A DNA stretch of 64,000 nucleotides from Gilvimarinus sp. DA14 (GTDB lineage Bacteria > Pseudomonadota > Gammaproteobacteria > Pseudomonadales > Cellvibrionaceae): the NCBI RefSeq assembly GCF_024204685.1, contig NZ_CP100350.1, positions 1,426,001-1,490,000 of the forward strand, written 5' to 3'. The position numbers and the translations under genes are program-made. Within the stretch, counting starts at the first letter, position 1. Every line of letters begins with the position of its first letter. The notes beneath the pieces were generated by a model that was not told the origin of the DNA, searched no databases, and was given only the letters and a program-made list of their open reading frames with translations. Shown in pieces: positions 37,402 to 46,027 of this stretch.

Positions 37402-39267
37402 ATGACAGACACTCTGCCACTGATTCTCGCAGGCCCCATACTGCGCCATACCACAAGTTCACAAGTAACCCTGTGGCTGTGTACCAGTCGCCGCAGCCAT
37501 ATCCAGGTGCAACTGCACCAGCCAGATAACACCGTCCAAACCTTTAACCCCACACAGCACCAACTGCCGGCAGGGGAACGCTGTTACTTGCAACTGCTGC
37601 ATTTAAAGCTTTCAACGCCTCTGCCAGAAGGCGAGCCTATTGGCTACGAACTGATATTTAACGGTGAGAAAATCGCGTTGCGCGAACGCCTTAGCGAGCT
37701 GTGCTACGCTGACGAACCCCGTCCGAGCTTTATCATCCAACCCAAACTTAAACGTTTGCTGCACGGGTCTTGCCGTAAGCCCCATCACCCTGGGGAAGAT
37801 GGCCTGTGCGATGCCGACAGACTAATGGCGCAAACACGCGGTAACACCCAGCAGACTCCGGCGCTGTTATTAATGACTGGCGATCAAGTCTACGCCGACG
37901 ATGTGGCGGGCCCAATGCTTGCCGCTATCCACCAGCTGATTGCCAAACTTGGCCTGCGCGATGAAAGTTTTAGCGGCGCTACGGTGGATGACACACAATC
38001 GCTGTTTAGCTGCGACAACAATTACTATGAACGCGAACAACTGCTGCCGCGTAATAAAGCCAATCGCGATCTGTTAGAGCTGTTTTTTGGCGGTGCCGAA
38101 AAGCCTATTTTTACTTCAGCAGGAGCACACAACCACTTAATCTCACTCAGCGAAATGCTGGCCATGTACCTGCTGACCTGGTCTCCCATCTGTTGGACGC
38201 TGGTAAATGTGCAACAGCCACCGGGCGGAATGAAAGACCAGTATCGCGAACAGTACCTCAATGAGCTCAAACACATAAATCACTTTGCCGACGGCCTAGG
38301 ACAAGTGCAACGACTAATGGCACACCTGCCCAGCTATATGATTTTTGACGATCACGATGTCACCGATGACTGGAATCTTACCCGAGGCTGGGAGGAGACT
38401 GCTTACGGTCACCCGTTTTCGCGGCGTATTATTGGCAATGCCCTGATCGCGTACTGGCTGTGTCAGGGCTGGGGCAACCAACCGGAAGTATTCAAGCCTC
38501 TCGCCAGCAGGCTGGATTCACTTTTTGCCGACGAGGCAATCAACCGTCAAGATGAGTTGATTGACACACTTTTGGACTGGGAACACTGGCACTATGAGCT
38601 GGACACCCAACCCCCTGTCGTGGTGCTGGACACCCGCACTCGGCGCTGGCGCTCGGAATCCAGCCCCAATCGGCCATCGGGCTTGATGGATTGGGAAGCG
38701 CTAACCGATATGCAGCAAAAACTGATTGGCCATAAAAGCGTTATCATGGTTTCACCCAGTCCGGTGTTTGGGGTGAAGCTGATTGAAGTGGTACAGCGTA
38801 TTTTTACTTTCTTTGGCAAAGCGCTGATGGTAGATGCAGAAAACTGGATGGCCCACCCGGGCGCAGCCAATGTGATGCTGAATATATTCTCCCATCTGAA
38901 AACGCCGCCACACTTTATTATTTTATCGGGCGATGTGCATTACTCCTTTGTCTACGACGTAACCATTAGGCGGCGTAAGCACAGCCCGGAAATCACTCAA
39001 ATTACTGCCAGCGGTCTAAAAAATACCTTTCCGGCATCCTTGTTAAAATGGTTCGACAGACTAAATCGCTGGCTTTACGCCAGCCGCTCGCCGCTAAACC
39101 TATTTACCAAGCGCCGCCGCATGAAAGTCCGACAACGTCATGTACCCGGACAAAAACACGACCGACTATTAAACCAATGCGGTATTGGTTTGGTAGAGTT
39201 GCAAAGTGAGGGCGACCACATAAAAGCCAGCATTATCAGTCGCAATAGGCAGCAAGACTTTTACTAA
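37402..39267 (+). CDS. PhoD-like metallophosphatase
   Basis: A 621-residue protein of the PhoD-like phosphatase/phosphodiesterase superfamily. Key motifs are LLHGSCRKPHHPGEDG, LLMTGDQVYADDVAGPML with metal-binding Asp residues, YMIFDDHDVTDDWNLTRGWE with Asp/His ligands, and FIILSGDVHYSFVYDVTI with the final His. The N-terminal segment contains a beta-rich domain (about 1-110). There is no obvious signal peptide, so it may be cytoplasmic unlike the secreted B. subtilis PhoD. The C-terminal region (about 545-621) is basic and has no domain I recognise. Substrate is unknown; it may be a phosphodiester or organophosphate. Confidence 0.83.
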   Translation: MTDTLPLILAGPILRHTTSSQVTLWLCTSRRSHIQVQLHQPDNTVQTFNPTQHQLPAGERCYLQLLHLKLSTPLPEGEPIGYELIFNGEKIALRERLSELCYADEPRPSFIIQPKLKRLLHGSCRKPHHPGEDGLCDADRLMAQTRGNTQQTPALLLMTGDQVYADDVAGPMLAAIHQLIAKLGLRDESFSGATVDDTQSLFSCDNNYYEREQLLPRNKANRDLLELFFGGAEKPIFTSAGAHNHLISLSEMLAMYLLTWSPICWTLVNVQQPPGGMKDQYREQYLNELKHINHFADGLGQVQRLMAHLPSYMIFDDHDVTDDWNLTRGWEETAYGHPFSRRIIGNALIAYWLCQGWGNQPEVFKPLASRLDSLFADEAINRQDELIDTLLDWEHWHYELDTQPPVVVLDTRTRRWRSESSPNRPSGLMDWEALTDMQQKLIGHKSVIMVSPSPVFGVKLIEVVQRIFTFFGKALMVDAENWMAHPGAANVMLNIFSHLKTPPHFIILSGDVHYSFVYDVTIRRRKHSPEITQITASGLKNTFPASLLKWFDRLNRWLYASRSPLNLFTKRRRMKVRQRHVPGQKHDRLLNQCGIGLVELQSEGDHIKASIISRNRQQDFY

Positions 39268-39285
39268 ATTAGCGCAAGCTGGACA

Positions 39286-39315
39286 GACTACCTTCGGGCT
39301 GTCCCGAAGGTAGTC
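39286..39315. terminator. Perfect 13-bp hairpin between convergent genes
   Basis: GACTACCTTCGGG and CCCGAAGGTAGTC pair perfectly around a 4-base loop, between the end of the PhoD-like gene (39267) and the end of the minus-strand gene at 39336. No T-tract follows on either strand, so it may act as a bidirectional barrier or stabiliser. Confidence 0.6.
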
Positions 39316-39335
39316 AGGCAGGATTACAGGCATTA

Positions 39336-40136
39336 TTAATGGCCCAGGGAATACTGCTCTTCGCGGTACTCTGGCATATTATCCAGCTGGTCTTCACTCA
39401 TGGGGGTATTCCATACGATCTGGTTTCCCTCAGCCTTGAACTGGCGCGCGTCCACCAGAACCTCCTTGTCGCCAATGCCGATAAAGCCACCCACGCTGAT
39501 CACCAGATCGGTCACCCGGTTATCTTTGACAATGACTTTTTCGACTTCGCCCAGAGTTTCGCCTTCGCGATTCACAACATCGCGTCCTTCAAGGTTCTTA
39601 GCCTGAGTAGCGGGCGCTGAAGCCAATGACGGACCATCAGACTCCGCCGGATCGGCAGTCTCGCGGGTCGAATACTGCGCAACACCTTGGGCTTCGCCAT
39701 CCATTTCCGCAGTCATACCCGAGCCTTCTGGGTGACTGGCAAGTGAGCGAGCCTGGCCACTGGTCTGGGCCTGCGATTCAAGCTCCGACTGTGATAGCCG
39801 ATCACTGCGCAGCAATTCACGGGCGAACACTGCATACTCTTCGCTGTTAAGCGCATCATCGGCGTTGTCGTCAAAGCGATCCATCACTTTATCTTCACTC
39901 CAGTCGCGCTGCTTTAAGTCCTGCTGATAGGCACTCTTTAACTCAGAGAACTCCACCTGGCCACTGGTGTCTTTATCCACCTGAGAAAAAGCTTTTAAAT
40001 TGACCGAAGACTCATACACGCTCCGCTCGCCGTTCTTTTGCATTTCCCCAGCCAGCGCCAAGGGAGACACAGACAAGCTGCCCAACAGAGCTAGAGCGGC
40101 CGTTTTAGCAAACACAGTTTTACGTAAATTACTCAT
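39336..40136 (-). CDS. Secreted EF-hand and PRC-barrel protein
   Basis: I take the Met at 40136 (MSNLRKTVFAKTAALALLGS), which starts a signal peptide ending LALAG; the frame is open to 40256, but that overlaps the next gene. The 266-residue protein has two well-formed calcium-binding EF-hand loops, DKDTSGQVEFSE (54-65) and DDNADDALNSEE (89-100). A polar Ser/Ala-rich linker follows, then a PRC-barrel domain (about 180-255, LEGRDVVNREGETLGEVEKV). PRC barrels occur in RNA and photosynthesis proteins as well as in periplasmic stress proteins. The export signal argues for a periplasmic role; function is unknown. Confidence 0.8.
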   Translation of the reverse strand: MSNLRKTVFAKTAALALLGSLSVSPLALAGEMQKNGERSVYESSVNLKAFSQVDKDTSGQVEFSELKSAYQQDLKQRDWSEDKVMDRFDDNADDALNSEEYAVFARELLRSDRLSQSELESQAQTSGQARSLASHPEGSGMTAEMDGEAQGVAQYSTRETADPAESDGPSLASAPATQAKNLEGRDVVNREGETLGEVEKVIVKDNRVTDLVISVGGFIGIGDKEVLVDARQFKAEGNQIVWNTPMSEDQLDNMPEYREEQYSLGH

Positions 40137-40215
40137 AACATTCACCTCAATGGTTTGGTAAAAGGATGCCCTTAGTCGAACGAGCATCCCAAATTCACCC
40201 CCAAAGTCCGTGGTA

Positions 40216-40800
40216 TTAGAATGTGTACTGCAGGTTGACGCTGGCGTAGTCCACATCCATATTCAGCGGCTCGCTCTGCAGCACATTGACTTCGTCGCGC
40301 TCAATATCAAAATTAAAACGCTCATACTCGACGCGCAGGTCTAAATGCTCCGCGATTTGAAACTTTGTACCTACACCCCAAAAAGTGTCGTCGCCGTCAA
40401 AATCTTCTTCCAGATTAGCGACATCCGTGTTCAGCCTTGCATCACTGTCCCACCAAAGTTGCCCCCCTTTGGCGTAGAGAGAAAAAACTTCGGTCAGGGG
40501 CGCTTCTAAAATGAGAGCCAAAGAAGTACCCGACGGATCAAAGGTAAAAACATCATTACTGGCTTCGTCAAAATCGATGTACGCCCCTTCAACGCCGATG
40601 TACTCGTTAAACTTAACCAAGGCAAACGCTTTTTTCGCCGCCTCGTCCTCATCAAAGTCACCGTCTTTCATTTTAGTGACACCGTAACCACCACCGACAG
40701 AAAATTCGGGTTGAAACCGCCAGCCATTGTCCGCAGATTGCGCCATTACAGAAGCTGATGAAGCGCACAGAACACACACTGAAAAAACCTGCTTAAACAT
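40216..40800 (-). CDS. Outer-membrane beta-barrel protein
   Basis: A 194-residue small porin-like protein. It has a signal peptide (MFKQVFSVCVLCASSASVMA-Q), alternating hydrophobic/polar strands such as EFSVGGGYGVTKM, SLALILEAPLTEVFSLYAKGG and FWGVGTKFQIAEHLDLRVEYE, and ends in the outer-membrane signature SVNLQYTF with terminal Phe. This is the OmpA-like/OmpW-type small-barrel fold. It lies 79 bp before the EF-hand/PRC-barrel gene, which may be co-transcribed. Precise family not determined. Confidence 0.85.
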   Translation of the reverse strand: MFKQVFSVCVLCASSASVMAQSADNGWRFQPEFSVGGGYGVTKMKDGDFDEDEAAKKAFALVKFNEYIGVEGAYIDFDEASNDVFTFDPSGTSLALILEAPLTEVFSLYAKGGQLWWDSDARLNTDVANLEEDFDGDDTFWGVGTKFQIAEHLDLRVEYERFNFDIERDEVNVLQSEPLNMDVDYASVNLQYTF

Positions 40801-41249
40801 AGGTACTACTCCTAAATCATCCTAAGAATCGATCGCTGACAACACAGGGGTTTGAGCGATATCGCAGGTAGCTATCGCAACCAACATGCCAAAAAATATG
40901 TTAACTTTCAGATTTGGAGCGGCTTCACATTCTTCGCTCCAAGCTGTGATACACACATTAAAAGGTGTGCGAAAAAACGCAGCTTTGCTCAGTAAACAAT
41001 CACTATCGAGCCTAGCAACTCCGTGCCACAACCTGACCCTCCGTCGAATGACTTAGCCCGATGGTAAGACTTACAAAATCAGCAAGTGAAGTTTTCAAGA
41101 GAGCGAGTGGGTAAGCAGCGAATTGGCGAACCGTTGAGCCCAAACAATACTCTTGATACATTGTTTGGCGCGCAGCTCTATAATGTATCGTTTTCGGCCA
41201 GCCCCTTAGCTATATGTCTCTCAACCTGAACGAGCACCTATCCGTCGTT
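40801..41249. other. 449-bp region without a convincing gene
   Basis: Divergent upstream region of the beta-barrel gene and the Bax-like gene. It contains GCGATA and TATCGC arms at 40856-40861 and 40873-40878 and a perfect TATAAT at 41179-41184 that could be the -10 box of the plus-strand gene, though TTGATA lies 20 bp upstream, too far for a good -35. A 69-residue minus-strand frame (40822-41031) looks spurious. Confidence 0.5.
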
Positions 41250-42176
41250 ATGAAATTGATTCTCTGTACTGGTCTTTTAGTACTAAGCTTTTTTGCCGAT
41301 GCAAAAGATTTACTGGATGATGCGAGTGATGGCGAAAACAACACGCAGTACTTTTTCGTCAATGGCTATCAGGACCTGTTGCGACTATTCGGAGATCTCG
41401 GCTATACCAAAGAAGCCTGGCTAGAAGGCGACCGTGGCATACCACGGCTATATATTGCTGATATACCCCAGCGCTGGAGTTCGCATACCAGCCAAAAAAT
41501 CACAGTCGACCTGAAAAAACGACTTTTCTTTCGCCTGCTTTTACCTTTAGTCTTGCGCAGCAACGAAATTATTCTCAACGACCGAAAAAAATTGCTAAGA
41601 CTCGCCGAGCAAAAGTCACTTAATACCGAGCAGCAGCAGTGGCTGACCCAGACGGCGCAGGCTTACGACGTAGCTGAAGGCGACACATCCCAGAGCGCAG
41701 TTATTAATCAACTGCTCAAGCGGGTAGACACGCTCCCGCCATCTCTGGTTCTCGCTCAGGCAGCGGAAGAAAGCGGCTGGGGCACCTCGCGCTTTGCCTT
41801 TGCCGGCAACGCGCTTTTCGGCCAGTGGACTTGGTCTGGCGAAGGTATAGCCCCACAAAATCGACGCAGCGGCAAAGGGGATTACAAAATAGCCAGCTTC
41901 GCCTCGCCGCTGCAATCGGTGCAAGCACACGCGCGCAATTTAAATACACACCATGCCTATCGACCGTTTCGCGAAAGGCGGAAAAGCTACCGAGAACAGA
42001 ACAGGCCCTTCGATGGTTCGAGCGCTGCCGAGACCTTAACTCGCTACTCAGAGCGAGGCCCGGCCTATGTAAAAACCCTTCACAGCCTTATCGAGTTTAA
42101 TAATTTACAAGGTACCGATACGGCAACGCTTATGAGCTCCCCGGCGCTGGTTTTAATGCTGCAACATAGCGAGTAA
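41250..42176 (+). CDS. Bax-like glucosaminidase domain protein
   Basis: A 308-residue secreted protein of the Bax/GH73 family, peptidoglycan hydrolases with N-acetylglucosaminidase activity. The start at 41250 opens the signal peptide MKLILCTGLLVLSFFADA; 41214 is an alternative. The family region includes SLVLAQAAEESGWGTSRFA with the catalytic Glu, GNALFGQWTWSGEGIAP, KIASFASPLQSVQAHARNLN and ETLTRYSERGPAYVKTL. It should act on periplasmic or outer-surface cell wall. No morphogenesis partner is adjacent. The call is by motif and is reliable at family level. Confidence 0.87.
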   Translation: MKLILCTGLLVLSFFADAKDLLDDASDGENNTQYFFVNGYQDLLRLFGDLGYTKEAWLEGDRGIPRLYIADIPQRWSSHTSQKITVDLKKRLFFRLLLPLVLRSNEIILNDRKKLLRLAEQKSLNTEQQQWLTQTAQAYDVAEGDTSQSAVINQLLKRVDTLPPSLVLAQAAEESGWGTSRFAFAGNALFGQWTWSGEGIAPQNRRSGKGDYKIASFASPLQSVQAHARNLNTHHAYRPFRERRKSYREQNRPFDGSSAAETLTRYSERGPAYVKTLHSLIEFNNLQGTDTATLMSSPALVLMLQHSE

Positions 42177-42477
42177 CCCTGGCCCTGAATACTTGTTTAG
42201 CCCACGAAGAGCACAGTAGTGACAAGCCCCGGTAAAGTCACTGCGGCGGGCTAACAAAGCCTATTCGATGAGCAAATCCAGGGCGTCAGTCGGCGTAGGC
42301 GCGCTCAAAGGCAAAAAAACCACAACCCCAAACACACCGTTAGGATCAAAAATACGGAATTTTTAAAACAGGTATCGCTACAGGCGGAACCGTCACCTCA
42401 GGATAGCCATGACGCTGGCGGATTTTAGCCGTACAATCGGGGCAAGCATGCCATCAGCAGATGAACCAAGGAGCCAT
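42177..42477. other. 301-bp gap with a nested stem structure
   Basis: Between the Bax-like gene and the K+ channel gene. TTAGCCC (42197-42203) pairs with GGGCTAA (42248-42254), enclosing AGTGAC (42218-42223) and GTCACT (42237-42242). It could be a terminator-like or regulatory RNA structure. The channel gene starts after AAGGAG at 42478. Nothing else visible. Confidence 0.45.
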
Positions 42478-43356
42478 ATGAGCACGCCGGATAAAGTCCA
42501 ACAAGCCCCCCATGAGACCTCGCAAAGCGCCGCCGCTGGCGAGGGCGAATCCCTGCGAAAGCGGCTGAATCGGATTATCTTTGGTTGGGACACCCCTGCG
42601 GGCAAGCTATTTGACTTGTGTCTGATTTGGGCCATCAGCATCAGCGTATTGGTGTTGATGCTGGAATCCGTAGAGTGGATTGTGCGTGAATACGAGCCTT
42701 GGCTCCGGGCGGCCGAGTGGACGTTTACTCTATTGTTTACCGCCGAATACCTTACCCGAATCTACTGTGCCGAGCGTCGCTGGGCCTACATAAAAAGTTT
42801 TTACGGTATTGTCGACTTACTGTCGATTTTGCCGTCTTATCTGGCGTTTTTTATTCCCGGCGCCAATAACCTTTTGATTATTCGCCTGCTTCGAGTACTG
42901 CGGATTTTCCGTATCCTTAAGCTCGCGCGCTATTTGAGCGAAGCCAATTTGCTGATGCGCACAATGATGCTGGCACGACGCAAGATTTTTGTATTCTTCT
43001 CTTCCGTGCTGGTGCTGTCGGTTATTTTTGGCTCGCTGATGTATATGGTGGAGGGCCCTGCGCATGGCTTTACCAGCATTCCCAAAAGTATTTACTGGAC
43101 GATTGTGACGATTACCACGGTAGGCTACGGCGACATTGTGCCACAAACCATTTTGGGGCAGATTATCTCCGCCGCTGCCATGCTCACCGGTTATTCTATT
43201 ATCGCCGTTCCTACCGGTATTCTCACCGCCGAGCTCGCCCAGGAAATGCAGCGTGATCGCCACCGGCGGTATTGCCCCGGCTGCCAGCGCAGCGGACACG
43301 AAGCCGACGCAGCACATTGCAAGCATTGCGGTGAGGCTTTACCTGAGGCCAAGTAA
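42478..43356 (+). CDS. Voltage-gated-type K+ channel with C-terminal zinc ribbon
   Basis: A 292-residue tetrameric cation channel. Six membrane helices are present, with an S4-like RLLRVLRIFRILKLARYL (136-153), a pore helix and the K+ selectivity filter TVGYGD (214-219). The cytosolic C-terminus carries two cysteine pairs, CPGC (266-269) and CKHC (281-284), forming a probable zinc ribbon in place of the usual RCK or cyclic-nucleotide domain. The start follows AAGGAG (six bases before ATG). It should pass K+; the zinc ribbon may sense metal or redox state or simply cap the protein. Confidence 0.88.
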   Translation: MSTPDKVQQAPHETSQSAAAGEGESLRKRLNRIIFGWDTPAGKLFDLCLIWAISISVLVLMLESVEWIVREYEPWLRAAEWTFTLLFTAEYLTRIYCAERRWAYIKSFYGIVDLLSILPSYLAFFIPGANNLLIIRLLRVLRIFRILKLARYLSEANLLMRTMMLARRKIFVFFSSVLVLSVIFGSLMYMVEGPAHGFTSIPKSIYWTIVTITTVGYGDIVPQTILGQIISAAAMLTGYSIIAVPTGILTAELAQEMQRDRHRRYCPGCQRSGHEADAAHCKHCGEALPEAK

Positions 43357-43420
43357 CTGACATAAGGATCAATACGAGTTCATTCTCAAACGCGGACGCG
43401 AACAGACGCGTTATAAGCGG

Positions 43421-43915
43421 TTATTGGCGCTCGGCTTGACGCAACTGAATCGAGGCGGCCTCAATGCGAGCCCGATAGGATGACTTAACAAAAATAACTG
43501 TCGAATCGGGGGGCAGCTTTAACTTTTGCCAATACCGGCGTGATCCAATGATCACCCCACGCTCATCAAAAAATACTGCACTCGCCTCTAGCCTTTTAAC
43601 CGACGGACTTTTATTGCGTAAAGATATCCAGACATCAATATTGCCCTCACTGTAACCCCCAATTCCCTGAGACTCTACGACTACGCTTGTGCCCTCATCG
43701 AGAGGCTGATTGTGCCACAGCAGCGGCAGCTTCAGGCTGGCATCAGGGCAATAATAGGCCTGCAACTTGTCCCGCTGCGGCAACACCTCTGGAGGCTCAG
43801 TCTCAAGCTGTAAACAGCGCCCAAGCGACAGCTCAGAAGCTTTGCCTTTAGATGGCAAGCGCTGATAAAGCTGCTGCCAAAATGAACCCGCCGTTACTCT
43901 TGCATTCTGCGACAT
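43421..43915 (-). CDS. Hypothetical protein
   Basis: A 164-residue protein without membrane helix or signal peptide. The C-terminal half looks like a beta-sandwich (IDVWISLRNKSPSVKRLEAS, AVFFDERGVIIGSRRYWQKL) vaguely similar to YcfL-type (DUF1425) domains, with FVKSSYRARIEAASIQLR at the end. I recognise no catalytic motif. It is transcribed away from the LuxR-type regulator gene, 134 bp or more away. The frame is long and protein-like, so I believe it is a gene, but function is unknown. Confidence 0.6.
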   Translation of the reverse strand: MSQNARVTAGSFWQQLYQRLPSKGKASELSLGRCLQLETEPPEVLPQRDKLQAYYCPDASLKLPLLWHNQPLDEGTSVVVESQGIGGYSEGNIDVWISLRNKSPSVKRLEASAVFFDERGVIIGSRRYWQKLKLPPDSTVIFVKSSYRARIEAASIQLRQAERQ

Positions 43916-44079
43916 AGCTTGGCCTAATATTTAAACGAAACGTCCCTGTCTCTAACAGTGTATTGGCACCAGAAGTCCGGGTGCAGTTTTAGTATGCAAG
44001 GGACCACTGGCAGCGGCCATAACCCATATGGTGCAAATATCGGTAATAGATGCCGAACAAACGGAAGTGGAAAGCGAAA

Positions 44080-45171
44080 ATGGATATGCAGTGTTCCCAC
44101 AGCAACTTGCGTGAGCAAGCGATTGAGCTGATTTACTCTACCGCCTTTGACGCCAGCGCCTGGAAATCTTTTATGGCATTGATTAAAAAGGAATTGCGGT
44201 ATGAGCTGGCCAACGTCACCTTGGTTAACAACCAATCTTTAAAACCCATATCGAGGCAGCACCACAATAACCCCAGTGAATATGAATCTTTGTATCTCAA
44301 GCATTTTCACTCCCGCGACATTTGGTATAAGGCCCTGCAGGAGCGTTCAAAAGAAGGGGTATTTACCCCGAGCCACAGAGTGGTTACACCAGAAAACTAT
44401 AAAAAGAGTGAGTTTTATAATGATTTTTTAAAGCGGTACCAGATCAACAATGCGATCGGTGGCTATTGGCAGTGGCAGGATGATATCTCTGCGCGAGTCA
44501 GCTTTTTACGCTCCGATGCGGCTGGCCCTATCAGCGAAGCAGAAGAATATTTCTTTAACTCTCTATCTCGGCATATAAAACACGCCTTACGCCTGCAGCA
44601 CAGCAATTTCGCCTCATCGCAAACCGAAAACGGCAGCTGCGCCGCCATAATCACGACTGATCTTACGCTTCTCCACTACACCGATTCATTTATGCAGCTG
44701 TTGGACGACGGCGGCCTGTCGGCTGGTTTTTCGCATAGATTATGTTTTAAAGATAGAAGCTCGCAAGAAAATCTTGCTGCAACATTAAGAACCATGGATT
44801 TACCCGGTGCACCAGACAGTGCAACTGTGCCAATCATTATCAACGGCAGCATAGCCGTTCTTGTGCATATATCTCCACTGTACCTTAGCGCCTGTACCTC
44901 GAGAGGCCAGCGAACCTTTTTGCTAAATCTTTCTACAGCGGGGCTATTTAAAACCGAAATACCTATACAGCAAAAGCTGGGGCTAACAGATGCCGAGTTT
45001 GCGATTTGCAAAGACCTGGCTCAGGGGGCTTGTATAAAAAGTATTACCGCAAAGCGTTGCCGCTCAGAGCATACTATCCGTAAACAGGTAAAAGATATCC
45101 AGAGCAAGCTTTCGGTAAGCACTCAGGCGGGGGTAGTCGCAAAGTACTATCAACTACTACTGAATTCATAA
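44080..45171 (+). CDS. LuxR-type HTH transcriptional regulator
   Basis: The C-terminus is a GerE/LuxR helix-turn-helix domain: LGLTDAEFAICKDLAQGACI, SITAKRCRSEHTIRKQVKDI and SKLSVSTQAGVVAKYYQLL. The N-terminal 300 residues are not a receiver domain and lack a clear acyl-homoserine-lactone pocket; they contain polar helical and mixed segments and may be a PAS-like sensor. I take the Met at 44080; 44050 is possible. No cognate partner is nearby. Its end overlaps the convergent alpha/beta-hydrolase gene by 22 bp. It probably controls genes in response to an unknown signal. Confidence 0.85.
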   Translation: MDMQCSHSNLREQAIELIYSTAFDASAWKSFMALIKKELRYELANVTLVNNQSLKPISRQHHNNPSEYESLYLKHFHSRDIWYKALQERSKEGVFTPSHRVVTPENYKKSEFYNDFLKRYQINNAIGGYWQWQDDISARVSFLRSDAAGPISEAEEYFFNSLSRHIKHALRLQHSNFASSQTENGSCAAIITTDLTLLHYTDSFMQLLDDGGLSAGFSHRLCFKDRSSQENLAATLRTMDLPGAPDSATVPIIINGSIAVLVHISPLYLSACTSRGQRTFLLNLSTAGLFKTEIPIQQKLGLTDAEFAICKDLAQGACIKSITAKRCRSEHTIRKQVKDIQSKLSVSTQAGVVAKYYQLLLNS

Positions 45172-45983
45172 CAATTCACTCGACCGGCGAACTCCTTTAT
45201 ACCCGCCAATAAGCGCTCTGGCTCAGTCAGCATAATATTGTGGCCACTCCTGGCGCAATGCACCCACTCACACAGCTCGCCCAGCGCTTGCTCCGCCTTA
45301 ATCTCATAATTGAGTGGGTCGCGTGCTCCTATATAACACACAACGGGCGCCTGACAATGGCTAACTAAGTGTCTGATGGGCATATCACTAACAAAGTCCA
45401 CACCGCTAAAGAAAACATCCAAGTTAAAATCCACCTTTTCTAACCACTGCTGTGGCAGAGGCGTGGGATCTAACTCGGGTACGACTTGCGCAAAATAGGC
45501 GGCAAGGCACTCCGGCCGCTTTTCGATCCAGAGTTGCTGTACTAAATTTTTCGCTAGCGCATTGCCCCGCGCGGAAAAATACCGTTGCAAAGATTTGGGC
45601 CCACCTAGTACCGGCGATATACAGACAATTCCCCCGACTCGGCTTGGCAGGCGCTCAGCCAACAGAAAAGCTGTGTGGCAGCCGGCAGAGTGAGCAAGGA
45701 CAATCGCGGGCCCGTGCAAGGCGAGTATCGCTTGCAGCGCGTCTAGCCAGTGCTCTTGATACGCGCTTAAGTCCGTCTGCTCCCGATTTAGTCCAGAACC
45801 CGGTGAGTCCAGGTAGATAACAGTCCCAGCTAGAGCTTCAAATGCAGGGCGAAACAGACTGTGATTCAAGCCCGGCCCACCCGGAATAGCCACATAGGTT
45901 GAGCCGGCTGCACCTGGTTGAACCCAATAGCGATAGGTCAACCCGTGGACTATCACCGATTCTATTAACATCGCGTCAGCCAT
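45150..45983 (-). CDS. Alpha/beta-hydrolase
   Basis: A 277-residue alpha/beta-hydrolase. It shows the oxyanion-hole segment AIPGGPGLNHSLF, a nucleophile elbow AHSAG with Ser (near residue 98), an acid residue in GARDPLN and the catalytic His in CARSGHNIM. The substrate is unknown; family members include esterases, lactonases, prolyl aminopeptidases and haloalkane dehalogenases. The PGGPG loop is typical of proline iminopeptidase/homoserine-lactone-hydrolase relatives. It is convergent with the LuxR-type regulator gene (22-bp overlap), which could hint at a signal-linked enzyme, but this is speculative. Confidence 0.85.
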   Translation of the reverse strand: MADAMLIESVIVHGLTYRYWVQPGAAGSTYVAIPGGPGLNHSLFRPAFEALAGTVIYLDSPGSGLNREQTDLSAYQEHWLDALQAILALHGPAIVLAHSAGCHTAFLLAERLPSRVGGIVCISPVLGGPKSLQRYFSARGNALAKNLVQQLWIEKRPECLAAYFAQVVPELDPTPLPQQWLEKVDFNLDVFFSGVDFVSDMPIRHLVSHCQAPVVCYIGARDPLNYEIKAEQALGELCEWVHCARSGHNIMLTEPERLLAGIKEFAGRVNCYEFSSS

Positions 45984-46027
45984 TGTCTTGCATCCCTTTG
46001 TTACGACAATTTACCTTCAGCTTACCC

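Noticed and set aside
40137-40256. N-terminal extension of the EF-hand/PRC-barrel gene
   Set aside because: It overlaps the end of the outer-membrane barrel gene and precedes a clean signal peptide start at 40136.
40822-41031. 69-residue minus-strand frame upstream of the outer-membrane barrel gene
   Set aside because: Short, no recognisable domain, and in a region more likely to hold promoters.
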